58,000 nt of DNA, from NCBI GenBank assembly GCA_014529385.2, contig CM043950.1, forward strand, positions 65,554,935 to 65,612,934, read 5' to 3'. The notes under the pieces were generated by a model, which was not told where the DNA came from, searched no databases, and saw only the letters and a program-made list of their open reading frames with translations. Position 1 is the first letter of the stretch. Every line of letters begins with the position of its first letter. This stretch comes from Adiantum capillus-veneris (Eukaryota > Streptophyta > Polypodiopsida > Polypodiales > Pteridaceae). Below, piece by piece: positions 34,556 through 45,540 of this stretch. The translations under genes were made by a program, and so were the position numbers.

Positions 34556-35378
34556 TTATAAGGGCAATATTAAGTAATTTTGTAAAAAATCACACATTAA
34601 CATAGAACTTTTTCCTCCCTCTTCAAACATTTCCCTCAATTACTTAGTACTTAGTACTTAGTTCTTAGTGCCCTTCCACCCCTCCTAGATGGCGTACTCC
34701 GGGACGACTGTGTGCATGGGGTGAACAACCGTGTCTATGCATAGCCGTGGTTGGCTCTACCATGATATGGAGATCAATGCAATTCAAACCAATATGATGT
34801 GCAAGAGCTGGGTCTTGAGTAATAAACTCAAGGGTTTTCGGTGTCGAGGTTTGCTGCTGATGTCTTCCAAAGAGCAAATCTTGTAGCTTGTGTGCTCTCT
34901 GTTTGATTGTACCATCAGGATGCTTTAGCACACCGATTGCTTGAGGTGTTGGTAGCACTTTTGACTGTTGTCAATCTTTTTCTCGCTACTGGTAATTTGG
35001 TCGGCATGGTGCTGCATTGTGTGGTGGAGTCTGTTGAGACTTAACTCACCATTGCTTGATTGGTTTTGCGGTTTGTGGATAAGATAAGTGCTCCTTTTTC
35101 TTCCAAACCATTTCCATGTTAGGTTCCTTGCTCGGAGATGCTCATCTCTTTGTTCGAACCCTTGGAACCTTCTTTTGTTTCATTGATGAAGTTTTCGGTA
35201 TCCAAATTTGAATCGATTTATCCTTAAGCTGTGCTTTTGGTACCCAAATTTTCCTGACTCCTTGCATGCTATATGTAGCATTTGATTGTCGAGGGGATGG
35301 AGAAGATTGACTTTGTGAATTGGTCTACTGTTTGCTTCTTTTCCATTCTTCCTTGCTTGGTGCAATTGGAATAATGAG
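34556..35378 (-). mobile_element. Element E spacer between A and the second protease-like domain
   Basis: Minus-strand fragments look coding-derived (basic, with two related segments containing WVPK/WIPK words around 35180-35260), but are split by stops. A 97-residue frame (34665-34958) has no recognised domain. It probably belongs to the degraded tail of the second protease ORF or an additional E ORF. Confidence 0.45.
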
Positions 35379-36029
35379 TTACCCTCCTTTAGGTGATAGC
35401 TTTAGTTGATTCATATCCCAATCTGGTACTGCTTTGTATGTACGCATCGAGGGAATTCCAAGAATCATCATCTCATTCATGTGTTCATATGGTAAGCATA
35501 CAAACTAATGAGGACATGAACATCCATGTACTATCACGTTCAAGTTGACTACTCCCAATGTTTGAGTTGAGTTCTTGTTGCATCCTTTGATTGTCCCTAT
35601 TCCTGCCGTCAATGCTTGACTTGTGGCCTTCTTGTATGTGGAATACCTGATTGCATTTACTCTAGCTCCTGTGTCAACCAAAGTATTGGTGCTATGATTG
35701 TTAAACTGTACTTTGATGCCCAGATCCATTCCGTCTAACCAGTCATCATCTGTTGAAACTACATCTTTAGGTAATTCCCATTGTCGATCATCTATTTTCA
35801 AAGTGTTGATGGGAATCGGTATTTGTTGATTCTTGAGAGCAGCTTTCAGTTTGAGTACCCAAAGCCTAGCTTCCTCTTGGGCTTCATCAATAACCTGTTG
35901 TCGTTTGATCTTTCTTTGTTTGGCTGCATGCATTATCTCTAGCAATTCATTAGTTAGTGGAAAATTGTATTTCTTTAAACGACATCCACTAATCCAATTA
36001 GCCATTGGTTCACCATCTAGGGTGGACAA
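35379..36029 (-). pseudogene. Element E second retropepsin-like domain fused behind integrase C-terminus
   Basis: The frame begins with the end of the integrase C-terminal domain (STLDGEPMANWISGCRLKKY). After a helical, basic linker it has LVDTGARVNAIRY (D-T-G codons 35675-35667). About 70 residues later comes MMILGIPSMRTYKAVPDWD (ILG codons 35465-35457), then the frame ends at TAA (35379-35381). The DTGA...ILG pair at this spacing is the retroviral-type aspartic protease signature. One TAG (35505-35507) interrupts it. A separate protease occurs in the usual place after gag (54247-54472), so this is a second one. It could be a true additional protease or an ORF using the fold for binding; activity cannot be judged. 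Confidence 0.75.
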
Positions 36030-36866
36030 TTTTACTGCTCCACTTGGAGATACATCTTCAATGATAAATGGTCCGTTTCCCTTTTTCTTAAACTTGGGAA
36101 TGTGTTGCTTAAGGGAATAGACTAGAACTAAGTCCCCTTTCTTGAAGATCTTTGTGATTAAAAGGGAATCAAAAACTGTTTTTGTTTCTGCTTTTGTGCA
36201 TAGATATGAGCTAGAGCAGTTAGCCTTTGCTCGTCTAGCTTTTCCAAATATTCAAGTCTTTCTGACAATTCATGTCTAGTCCACTCAAGATTCTGTGCTA
36301 CCCGTAATGTTGGCAATAGAAATTCTATTGGAAGTATGGCATCAAGACCATAAACAAGGTTAAAGGGTGTAGCATTTAGAGCTATTTTGAATGAAACTCG
36401 ATAAGCCCATAGAGCAATGGAGATTCATTTCCCAGTCTGTCCTTCTTGAACTAACCACTTTAGTCATCACCGAGCTAAGAATTTTATTCGTATGCTCAGC
36501 TTGTCCCTTTTCTTGTGGGTGATAGGGAGCTGATTTTTTATGGATGACCATAAACTTATTAAGAAAATACTCTATTACCTCATTGAGGAAATGAGTTCCC
36601 CGATCATTGACAATCTCTATTGCTAGTCCATATCTCGTGAATACAACATACTCATATAAGAATGCAACAGTGGTTCTGGCTTCATTCTTTTGAGTTGCTT
36701 TAGCCTCGGCCCACTTGGTCAAATAGTCCGTAGCTACAATGATATATTGAGCTTGGATTCTATAAGCAGGTGGCTGTATTGGTTCAACAAAATCTATACC
36801 CCATTTTGCGAAAGCTCTAGTCCCCATCACTGGTCTTAAGGGCATGCTATCTACTCGTGTTTTCAT
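36030..36866 (-). pseudogene. Element E integrase core and C-terminal region
   Basis: The core has RPVMGTRAFAKWGIDFVEP, ATDYLTKWAEAKAT, VNDRGTHFLNEVIEY and SAPYHPQEKGQAEHTNKI, with the D, D and E catalytic acids (WGID, NDRG, QAEH) in place. The frame stops at 36360. The C-terminal region resumes further left (FKKGDLVLVYSLKQHIPKF, GNGPFIIEDVSPSGAVKL) and runs directly into the second protease-like ORF. Integrase inserts the cDNA into the host chromosome. Confidence 0.92.
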
Positions 36867-36875
36867 TTTTTCTCG

Positions 36876-37481
36876 TTAACGCTTAGCATAACATAATCTA
36901 ACATCTACAAAAAGTGTTGGCCACCATATGCCTGCCATCAAGATTGCTCTTGCGGTGGTCTCACTAGAAAACTGACCTCCAACTAATCCAGCATGTGCTT
37001 CTTCTATAATCGGAATATACTCATTTTCATTTTCACAAAGGTGCAAATGTTGATCTTTACCTCTCCAATACAATTGGTTCCCAATAAGAGCATAGTCTCT
37101 TGCTTCAATTTCAATTGCTCTTTGACGGCGTTTACTCATATCCTCAGGAAATGTTCGGCTCGATAAGTAAGTAACCAGATAATTACTCCACTTAGGAACA
37201 AGCAACATTTGAAAAAATGTTACATGAGGAATGGGTGTTTGTTTTTGACATTGAGGGAAATCCTTTACAAAAGATCTAACATCTCTCCTCATAGTCGGCC
37301 AAAATACTCCAAGTCTCAAGATTCGTTGCATAGTTTGGTCTTCCGCAAAGTGAAGTCCTACTATGGTAACATGTGCTTGGCTTAGGTACTGTTCTTTTTC
37401 TTTAGGGTTAATGTATAAGAGCAATATCCCATCTCGATTTCTTTTGTATAGCCTTTCAGCTAGTAATTGATACATAGCCAA
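36876..37481 (-). pseudogene. Element E: two successive integrase zinc-binding modules
   Basis: The 201-residue frame contains two segments that each look like an H2C2 integrase N-terminal domain. The first: LYKRNRDGILLLY, QAHVTIVGLHFAEDQT, GVFWPTMRRDVRSFVKDFPQC. The second: LYWRGKDQHLHLC, EAHAGLVGGQFSSETT, GIWWPTLFVDVRLCYAKR. In the first, the CxxC reads F-P-Q-C (Cys to Phe). The CxxC of the second is lost at the TAA (36876-36878). Two modules could come from a duplication, or could be normal for this lineage. Confidence 0.8.
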
Positions 37482-37567
37482 TTGCTCGATTAATCCGATT
37501 GTGATAGGAAGTCGTATTGTGAATCCACTTGAGCTATTGTCATTAATGACACAATGTTTTCGACCAT

Positions 37568-38032
37568 CTAGGTATCATTTCTATGGAACAAATAGGTATC
37601 TGGTAGATCATCATCTACCCCTTTAGGTGATTTCCATGAAACAATCCTTGACAAATGATCTGCTCGTTGATGTGTAGTGCCTTTTTTTACAACCACAGTG
37701 AAATCAAATTCAAGAAGAATGATGAACCATCTCACTATTTTCCCTATGTTGCATGGCTTGTTGACCAAATACAACAAATCTTGGTGGTCCACAAAGAACA
37801 CAAACTTGTTGGCTAATAGGTAATGTCTATACTTTTTAATGGCATAGATCATTCCTAGTTCTTCTCTTTCGGTGGTGGTGTAATTCTTTTCTGCCATGTT
37901 CAATTTTCGGCTAGCATAAGAAATAGAAAAGTCAAATTTTCCATCTCCTGGTTGAGCTAGTATACAATCGATAGCAAAATTAGAAGCATCTACATATACG
38001 TGGAATACCTTATCCCAATCTGGTGCTTTCAA
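37568..38032 (-). pseudogene. Element E gypsy RNase H
   Basis: KVFHVYVDASNFAIDCILAQ gives the first catalytic acid of the gypsy RNase H; ISYASRKLNMAEKNYTTTE, REELGMIYAIKKYRHYLL and FVDHQDLLYLVNKP follow. RWFIILLEFDFTVVVKKGTTHQRADHLSRI closes the domain. It lies in the same frame as the RT palm segment and a different frame from integrase. Confidence 0.93.
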
Positions 38033-39275
38033 TTTTGGAGTGAGGTGAGAGCTTGCTTAAGCTTCATGAAGGATTCTTCACATGCCTCAGTCCATTCAAA
38101 GTGCATAATCAAGCTATACATGGGTTTTGCAATTATAGAGTACATGTAGATGAACTGTCGGTAATATTCACAATGTCCCATGAAACATGAATGCTTGTAA
38201 ACCCTTGACTGTTGTTGGTCTAGGCAAATCAGCAATGACATGAATCTTCTCAATATCAGTAGCTATGCCATTTTTAGACACTATATGTCCAAGAATTTTT
38301 CCTTGTCTTCCCATGAATGTGCACTTTTTAGGATTTAAGCAAATCCTATAAATTCTACATTTTTTGAATACCTTTTTGAGGTGTTCAAAATGACCAGCCC
38401 GTATTGATGAATGTACGCATAGATCATCCATATATACTTCTAAGAATTTCCAAAGATATTCTTTGAAAGCATGGCTCATCAACCTCTAAAACGTGGCTGG
38501 AGAATTAATTAACCCAAACGGCATAACCCGATAGGCAAATATACCCCATTCTGTTGCAAAAGCAGTTTTGTGCTATCTTTTGGGTCAACCAAAAGTGATT
38601 GTATCCCGAAAAGCCATCTAAGAAGCTGTAAGCTTCTTTTCCTGCAACTCATTCTAAAACATGCTCAGTTATCGGAAGAGGAAAGTTGTCTCTGATGGTA
38701 GCTGCATTCACCTTTTTGAGATTAACACACACTCGTAATTTTCCATTCTTCTTGGGTACTACCACAATTGGAGACACCCAATCTGTGTGTTCAATTTCAT
38801 AAACGAATTCGGCTTTCTTTAGTTTTTCAATCTCTTCTTTGATCTTCCTGGCAAATGTTTCGTTATACGTGTATGGTCTCTGTCTACTTGGTTTCGTGTC
38901 ATCTCTCATGGGTATGGTATGTTGAAATTTTTTTGGATCAACACCCTTGAGATCTTTGTAAGACCAAGCGAAGATATCTTGGTATTCCTTTAACAAGCTC
39001 AACAAAAGCTTTTCTTCTTCTTCTGTTAGGTCATTCACAATGTAAGAAGGTCTAGGCTCTTCTCCTGGTTCAACCAAGTCTACCCTTTTAGCGTTTTCAG
39101 GCCCTTCGTAAGATTCGACTTGCTTTCGTAGTTCCCTAACAGGTTGTTCAATTATGATCTTCCGATCTTGAAGAGTATAATTTTTGTAATGGGATGGAAC
39201 ATTCATTACATGCTTACCATCCTCTTCCGTGGTTTCCATTTCGGTTGTGTATATCTCCTTTAGAGCTTTTTTCAA
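38033..39275 (-). pseudogene. Element E reverse transcriptase
   Basis: The N-terminal part (39275-38649) contains LLKEYQDIFAWSYKDLKGVDP, the HTIPMRDDTKPSRQRP block, EIEKLKKAEFVYEIEHTDWVSPIVVVPKKNGKLRVCV and NFPLPITEHVLE, after which a stop occurs. The palm continues in other frames with FLDGFSGYNHFW, and the catalytic YMDD (codons 38434-38423) in VYMDDLCVHS. LNPKKCTFM, LGHIVSKNGIATD and PRPTTVKGLQAF follow. At least two frameshifts separate these parts. The acidic DIFAW start and this RT pattern fit the Tat/Athila side of plant gypsy elements. Confidence 0.93.
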
Positions 39276-39385
39276 CTCTTGATGTTTCTTTTTTTGCTTG
39301 GACTCTGGTCACGAGTGATTTCTTATCCTGTGATTTTTGTTGAGTTCCCTTCCTTGTTTTTCTTGGTGGTTTAGCCAGTGTGGAG

Positions 39386-40931
39386 CATGATAATGAGGGT
39401 CCCTCTCACTCGCGTCGCACAGTGTTTGTAGTTATCTCCACACACAAGTACAGCTCGTACTTGATGGATGTCACTTTTCCTGGAATCCTTACTTGAGACA
39501 TATTCCACATGTGGAGAATATGAGTCTCTGGGACTGACACTGGCGCCCAATTCGAAATGATGTGTCGCGACGAAGTCCCTAGGTGCTGGTCGCATCCGTT
39601 CATTAGACCAATTGACGCACATAGTATCAGGAACAATTTCAGTGGCCAAAAATTGTTGGGTACTAAGTACAGACTTGTTGTGATTACAAGTGCTGTGAAA
39701 CCACCTTAACGGAGGGTCGTTTCTACATATAGCAAAGTATGCTACGTTCATGAGAATGTCTCATGGTTGGTTCCTAGGTGTGACCGGGTTGTCACATTCT
39801 ATTATGGTCCAACTTTTGCTGCAAAGTATGCTACGTTCATGAGAAGGTCTCATGGTTGGTTCCTAGGTGTGACCGGGTTGTCACATTCTATTATGATCCA
39901 ACTTTGTTTCAAGATTTTCATGTAAGTATCATGGAAAGTCTCGTCATGGAATTGCAGTTTGGATATGTTTGTGTTAAATGCATGCACACTAGGTGTTATG
40001 GACCCTAGTGTTTAACACAAATTTATTTGGAGCGGCATGCAAATCCATGGACTTTATTCTTTCTGCACCCTTTTGCACTGCTAGTGCAATCTCTCTTGCA
40101 AATTTAGTATGAGTTTACACCCTGCCATACAAGGTGATGGCTGAGTATGGATGTTAGTGATTGGTTGCTGGAACCTCCAATCTACCTTCAACCTAGTTAG
40201 TTGTCTCCATTCCATATCAAGTATATGGTTGGATACTCAATGGTTGAGTCATAGTTTTTCATCAGTCGTGGAAGACTGTTTGTAAGTGGTTGGGGAAAGT
40301 ACCTCACTCTTACTGCTGTTATTCATCCCACGTTGGATGGGCAGCTTACAAGTATTCTATTTAGTACTAAAGGATATGCTAAGCGCATACGTTAGTAAAC
40401 CGTGCTAAAGGATCTGCTAAGAGCATACGTTAGTACAATGCATTCTGAATAGGTGATTCTCTCCTTATTCTAGAATTTTCTTAGGTTCAGTTTTCAACTT
40501 TGAACACCTGTTGTGGTGGGGTTGGATACCGATAGTTTCATAAGTCAAGGACTTAGTAGGTGTGCTGACGGAGTATGTTGGCATGTAACCTTTGTTAGGG
40601 GTGAACATGTGGTTCTGTGTGTTCCAAAATATTCAGAAGTCTGACATGAGGACACTCCCTATTCTATCTTTCAGTAGCTATGAGATTTTCAAGATACTCA
40701 CATGAGTTATCATGAGTTACCATTTAGATACGGGTGGTTGCAAAAGGACAACAATGTTGAAAATCAAGATGTTGCTCTTGGTTTCATTGAACCTCCTCAC
40801 TGCACCAGGTATCGGTCATATGGACAATTGGCCCGTGTAGAGGATGCCAATAAGGAAAACATCAGTGTTCTTACGAAGATACTACCTCTTGTGTTTTTGA
40901 GGACGAAAACGCTTCTCCAAGGGGGGAGTAA
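39386..40931 (+). mobile_element. Element G, 3' internal portion
   Basis: About 1.5 kb leading into the plus-strand 3' LTR at 40932. No RT or integrase is visible. A frame at 40702-41001 runs across the polypurine tract and into the LTR and has no recognised domain. The tract CAAGGGGGGAGTAA (about 40918-40931) ends at the LTR. An 89-bp tandem duplication starts at 39732 and 39821. A shorter doublet sharing GCATACGTTAGTA is at about 40372-40437. The left limit is the junction with element E and is approximate. Confidence 0.7.
39732..39909. repeat. 89-bp tandem duplication in element G
   Basis: Two copies beginning GCAAAGTATGCTACGTTCAT (39732 and 39821) differ at only a few positions. Confidence 0.95.
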
Positions 40932-41062
40932 TGTCAGGCCAAGGCCAGGGCCAAGGGCCAAGACGGACATGCGGTCAAGGGGCGCTATCTTTAGAGGCTA
41001 GGAGTCTATAAATAGCACGGTTGGGTGGAGAGTTGCATGGTCCAATCCCCCGCGGTCTCACA
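40932..41062 (+). repeat. 3' LTR of element G
   Basis: 131 bp, TGTCAGGCC...GGTCTCACA, with a TATA box (TATAAATA, 41007-41014). It is followed by CATGA (41063-41067). The matching LTR is at 57647-57777 in the opposite orientation, with three differences in 131 bp. Confidence 0.93.
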
Positions 41063-43040
41063 CATGAAACTTTGCAAGGAAAATGATTTAGGTGCTTTCC
41101 CTAACCTTGCAATGTTTCATGGCCATCCGCTCTCGTCTCGTTGGTCTAGGGTGGCACAATCACCAATTTTTTTGTTTTGGCTTCGCTAAGAGCCCAATGG
41201 TAAAAAACTAGCGATTGTGCCATAGTAGACTGTCGAGAACGATTGTGTTCCCCAGGAGACCTTGCAGGGGTGGGAATTTAAGTGATTTCCTTGCCCCTGC
41301 AAAGTTTCATCACCATCCGCTCCTGTCTCCTTGGTCTAGGATGGTACAATTTCCAATTTTTTTGTTTTGGCTTCGCCAAGTGCCCAATGGTCAAAAGCTG
41401 GCAAATGTGCCATAGTAGACGGTCGAGACAAATTGCATTGCTCATGATATTTTGCAAGGGTGGGGATTTAAGTGCTTTCCCTACCCCTGCAATGTTTCAT
41501 GGCTATCCGCTCCCGTCTCATCGGTCTAGGGTGGCACAATCGCCAATTTTTTCGTTTTGGCTTTGCTAAGTGCCAAATGGTAAAAAACTGGCGATTGTGC
41601 CACAATAGACCATCGAGACGGATTGCGTTGCCAATGAAACTTTGCAGGGATTTAAGTGCTTTTTTTGCCCCTGCAAACATTCATGGCCATACGCTTCCGT
41701 CTCGTTGGTTTAGGATGGCACAATCGCAATTTTTTTTGTTTTGGATTCCCTAATGGCCCAATGGTCAAAAACTTGCGATTGTACCACCGTAGACCATTGA
41801 GATGGAATGCTATGCCCATGAAACTTTGCAAAGGCAGGAATTTAGGCGTGTTTCGTGCCCCTGCAATGTTTCATGGCCATCCTCTCCGTCCCGTCTCATC
41901 AGTCTAGGGTGGCATAATCATCAATTTTTTTGTTTTGGTTTCTCTAAGGGTTCAATGGTAAAAAACTGGCAATTGTGCCACAGTAGACCATTGAGACGGA
42001 TTGCGTTTTCCATGAAACTTTGTACAGGTGGGGATTTAAGTGCTTTCCATGTCCTTGCAAATATTCATGGCCATCCGCTTCTGTCTCGTCGGTCTAGGGT
42101 GGCACTTGTGCCATTTTTTTTGTTTCGGCTTCGCTAAGGGTCCAATGGTAAAAAACTGGCAATCACTAATTTTTTGGTTTGGCTTCGCTAAGGGACCAAT
42201 GGTCAAAAATTGGCGATTGTGTCACCGTAGCCCGTTGAGACGGATTGCGTTGCCCATGAAACTTTGCAAGGACAGGGAGTTAAGTGCTTTCTTTGTCCGT
42301 GCAATGTTTCATGGCCATTCACTCCCGCCTCGTCGGTTTAGGGTGGCACTCACGAGTTTTTTTGTTTTTGCTTCGCTAAGGGCCCAATGGTAAAAAATTG
42401 GCGATTGTGCCACAGTAGACCGTCGAGATGGACTGCGTTGTCCATGAAACTTTGCACGGCCAAGGATTTAAGTGCTTTCCCTGTCCCTATGAAGATTCAT
42501 GGCTATCTGCTCCTGTTTCGTCAGTCTAGCGTGGCACAATCTCCAATTTTTTTGTTTCGGCTTTGCTAAGGGCTCATTGGTAAAACCTGGCGATTGTGCC
42601 ACCGTAGTCCGTCGATACGGATTGCGATGCCCATGAGACTTTGTAGGGGGTGGGATTTACGTCCTTTCCCTATCCCTACAATGTTTATGGCCATCAGCTC
42701 CAAAGTGGTCGGTCTAGGGTGACACAATCACCAATTTTTTCGTTTTGGCTTCGCTAAGGGCCCAATGGTAAAAAACTGGCGATTGTGCCACCGTAGACCG
42801 TTGAGACGATTGGGATGCCAATGAAACTTTGCAAGGGTGAGGATTTAGGTGCTTTCTCTACCCCTACAATGTTTCATGGCCATCCGCTTGCATCTCATCG
42901 GTCTAGGTGACACAATCGCCAACTTTTTTTGTTTTGGTTTCATTAAGGGCCCAATGGTAAAAAACTAACGATTATGCCACAATAGACCATCAAGACGGAT
43001 TGCGTTTCCCATGAAACGTTTCAGGGGTGGGGATTTAATT
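41063..43040 (+). repeat. Hairpin satellite array 1 (~189-bp monomer, about 10 copies)
   Basis: Units can be phased on CATGAAACTTTGCA-like starts near 41064, 41251, 41443, 41632, 41816, 42011, 42257, 42444, 42631, 42820 and 43009: spacing 184-195 bp, except one of about 246 where a segment is duplicated. Each monomer holds two inverted repeats. One pairs CATGAAACTTTGCA with TGCAATGTTTCATG. The other pairs GTGGCACAATCGCCA with TGGCGATTGTGCCAC across a loop of about 50 bp. Frames open across units here are repeat artefacts. G is inserted at the CATGA of a unit. Confidence 0.93.
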
Positions 43041-43119
43041 GCACGTAATGGCACCTAGTATAATAAAAAAAGTATTACCCACCGCTCTACCAACAATTAA
43101 GTATTTGTAGGTGGAGACT

Positions 43120-45540
43120 ACAAAAATGTACCTGAGAAGGGCCTCCTATATTGGATGGCCACAAGACTTTTCACGAGTGGGGGAGAGTATAATTTTCTCA
43201 CCTTATAATTTTTCGAGCCATCCAATATGGTATGGGCAGTCAAGGCCCATACTATGTGCTAAAATGAGACATATGACTCATACAACAAATTTTAGCACAT
43301 AGTATGGGTCGAGACCTCTGAAACCATATTGGATGGGCATAAGACTTTGCGTAGATAGTTTTTAGTACTATCTCCTCACTCATGCAAAGTCTCATAGCTA
43401 TTCAATATGATTTGCATGGTCAAAGCCCATACTATGCGCTAAAATGGACTGTATGAGTCATACGACCATTCTAGCGCATAGTATGGTTTAAGGCCACCTA
43501 AACAATATTGAATGGCCATAAGACTTTATAAGGGTCGATATTTTTCCATCCCTACAAAGTTTCATAGCCATTCGATATGGTATGGATGATTAGGACCCAT
43601 AATATGTGCTAAAATGGACCTATAAGACATATGGTCCATTTTGGTCCATAGTATGATTAGGGATGTCCAAAACATATCGGTTGGCCACAAGAATCTGCAA
43701 GGATGGGGGTGATCACTGGTACTTCACCCTGCAATGTTACACAACCATCCGATATGGTATGGACGGTCAAGGCCCATATTATGCGCTAAAATAGCCATAT
43801 GGCCCATTTTAGCGCATAGTATAGTTCGGGATTGCCCAAACTATATTGGATGGCCACAAGACTTTTCACAAGTGGGGGAGAGTATAATTTTTCCACCCTG
43901 TAATTTTTCCAGCCATCTGATATGGTATGGGCTGTCAAGGCCCATACTATGTGCTAAAATGAGATATATGGCTCATACAACAAATTTTAGCACATAGTAT
44001 GGGTCGAGACCTCCCAAACCATATTGGATGGCCTTAAGACTTTGAATGGGCTGGGTTAAGTACTATTTTCTCACTTGTAAAAAGTCTTATAGCTATTCGA
44101 TATGGTTTGGGTGGTCAAAGCCCATACTATGGGTTAAAATGAACCGTATAAACCATACGATCCATTCTTGCGCATAGTATGGTTCGAGACCACCCAAACC
44201 ATATTGGATTTCCACAAGACTTTGCATGGGTGGGGGTTTGATCTATTCTCCCATCCCTAGAATGTCTCATAGCCATCCGATATGGTATGGGCTATCAAGG
44301 TCCATAAATGTGCTAAAATGGGCCGTATCAGACATACGGTCCATTTTAGCACATGGTATGGGTGTTCGGGATCACCCAAACCAGCCACAAGACTTTTCAC
44401 GGGTAGGGGTGAGAACCATTAGTTCACCCTTGTAATGTTACACAACTATCCGATATGATATGGGCAGTTAAAGCGCATACTATGTGCTAAAATGGGATAT
44501 ATGGCTCATACAACCCATTTTAGCGCATAGAATGGGACTTGACCACCCATACCATATTGAATGACTATGCAACTTTGCACGGGTGGAATAATAGTGCTCA
44601 CTGCCATCTATGCAATTTTTCACAGCCATCCAATATGGTTTGGGCGGTTTTAACCCATACTATACGCTAAAATTGGCCGTATGAGTTTTAGCGCATAGTA
44701 TGGGCCTTGATCTCCCACATCAGTTTGGATGGATGTGAAAATTTATACAAGAGGGGGAATGAGACTCATCCCCACCCTTGCAAAGTCCTATAGCCATCCG
44801 ATATGGTTTGAGTGGGCGTGATCCATACTATGTGCTAAAAGGGGCCGTTTGGCAGATACAACCCATTTTAGTGCATATTATCGGCCTTGATCCCCTATAC
44901 CATAGTGGATGGCTGTGAAAATTTTCATAGGTAGGAAAATGGCTCTCACCCCCACTCCTAAAAAGTTGCATAGCCATCCAAACTGGCATGGGTGGTCAAG
45001 GCCCATACTATGTGCTAAAATGGGCCGTAAACATATTGGATGGCCATAAGAATTTTCATGGGTAGGGTTGATAACCATTTCACAACCCATGTAAAGTTTC
45101 ATATCTATCCAATATGGTATGGGTGGTGAAAGCCTATAATATGTGCTAAAATGTGTCATATGGCTATACGGCCCATTTTAGCGTATAGTATGGTTTGGGA
45201 CTGTCCAAACCATATTAGATGGCCATGAGACTTTTCACAATGGGTGTGAGCACAACTTAGCCACCTATAAAAATTTTCACATCCATCCAATATGGTATGG
45301 GCAATCAAGGCCCATACTATGCACTAAAATGGGACATATGGCTCATATAATCTATTTTAGCACATAGTATAGGTCGGGACCGACCAAACCATATCGGATG
45401 ACCATGAGACTTTGCACAAATGGGTGTGAGTACCATTCAACCACTCCTAAAAAGTCACACAGCCATCCGATATGGTTTGGGAGGTCAAGGGCCATACTAT
45501 GTGCTAAAATGTGACATATGGCTCATACAACCCATTTTAG
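43120..45540 (+). repeat. Hairpin satellite array 2 (~175-bp monomer, about 13-14 copies)
   Basis: Units are phased on ATTGGATGGCCACAAGACTT-like segments, roughly every 165-185 bp. Each has an inverted pair CCCATACTATGTGCTAAAATG / CATTTTAGCGCATAGTATGG-type around a short AT-rich centre, and outer arms AGCCATCCGATATGG / CCATATTGGATGGC. Copies differ considerably from each other. The layout (AAGACTTTGCA...GGGTGGGGG...CATAGCCATCCG) parallels array 1, so the two arrays probably share an ancestor. Confidence 0.9.

Larger units (their letters stand above)
23371..39385 (-). mobile_element. Element E, 3' portion: Tat/Athila-like Ty3/gypsy retrotransposon (contains nested element A)
   Basis: In minus orientation (right to left): RT, RNase H, integrase, a second protease-like domain, a linker interrupted by element A, palindrome-bearing repeats, a coiled-coil ORF, a polypurine tract and the 3' LTR. 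Gag, the first protease, PBS and 5' LTR are missing here but found inverted at 47836-~55150. AAGGT at 23366-23370 pairs with ACCTT at 47831-47835. The right limit, where sequence of element G begins, is estimated at 39370-39420 from the end of E-type coding; it is not exact. Confidence 0.88.

Noticed and set aside
41282-42569. Series of 60-117-codon open frames as a tandem gene family
   Set aside because: They are repeated translations of satellite array 1; the open frames follow the 189-bp period (63 codons) and have no domain.
41063-45540. CRISPR-like repeat-spacer arrays
   Set aside because: Units are contiguous ~175-189-bp degenerate satellites with no unique spacers, in plant nuclear DNA.
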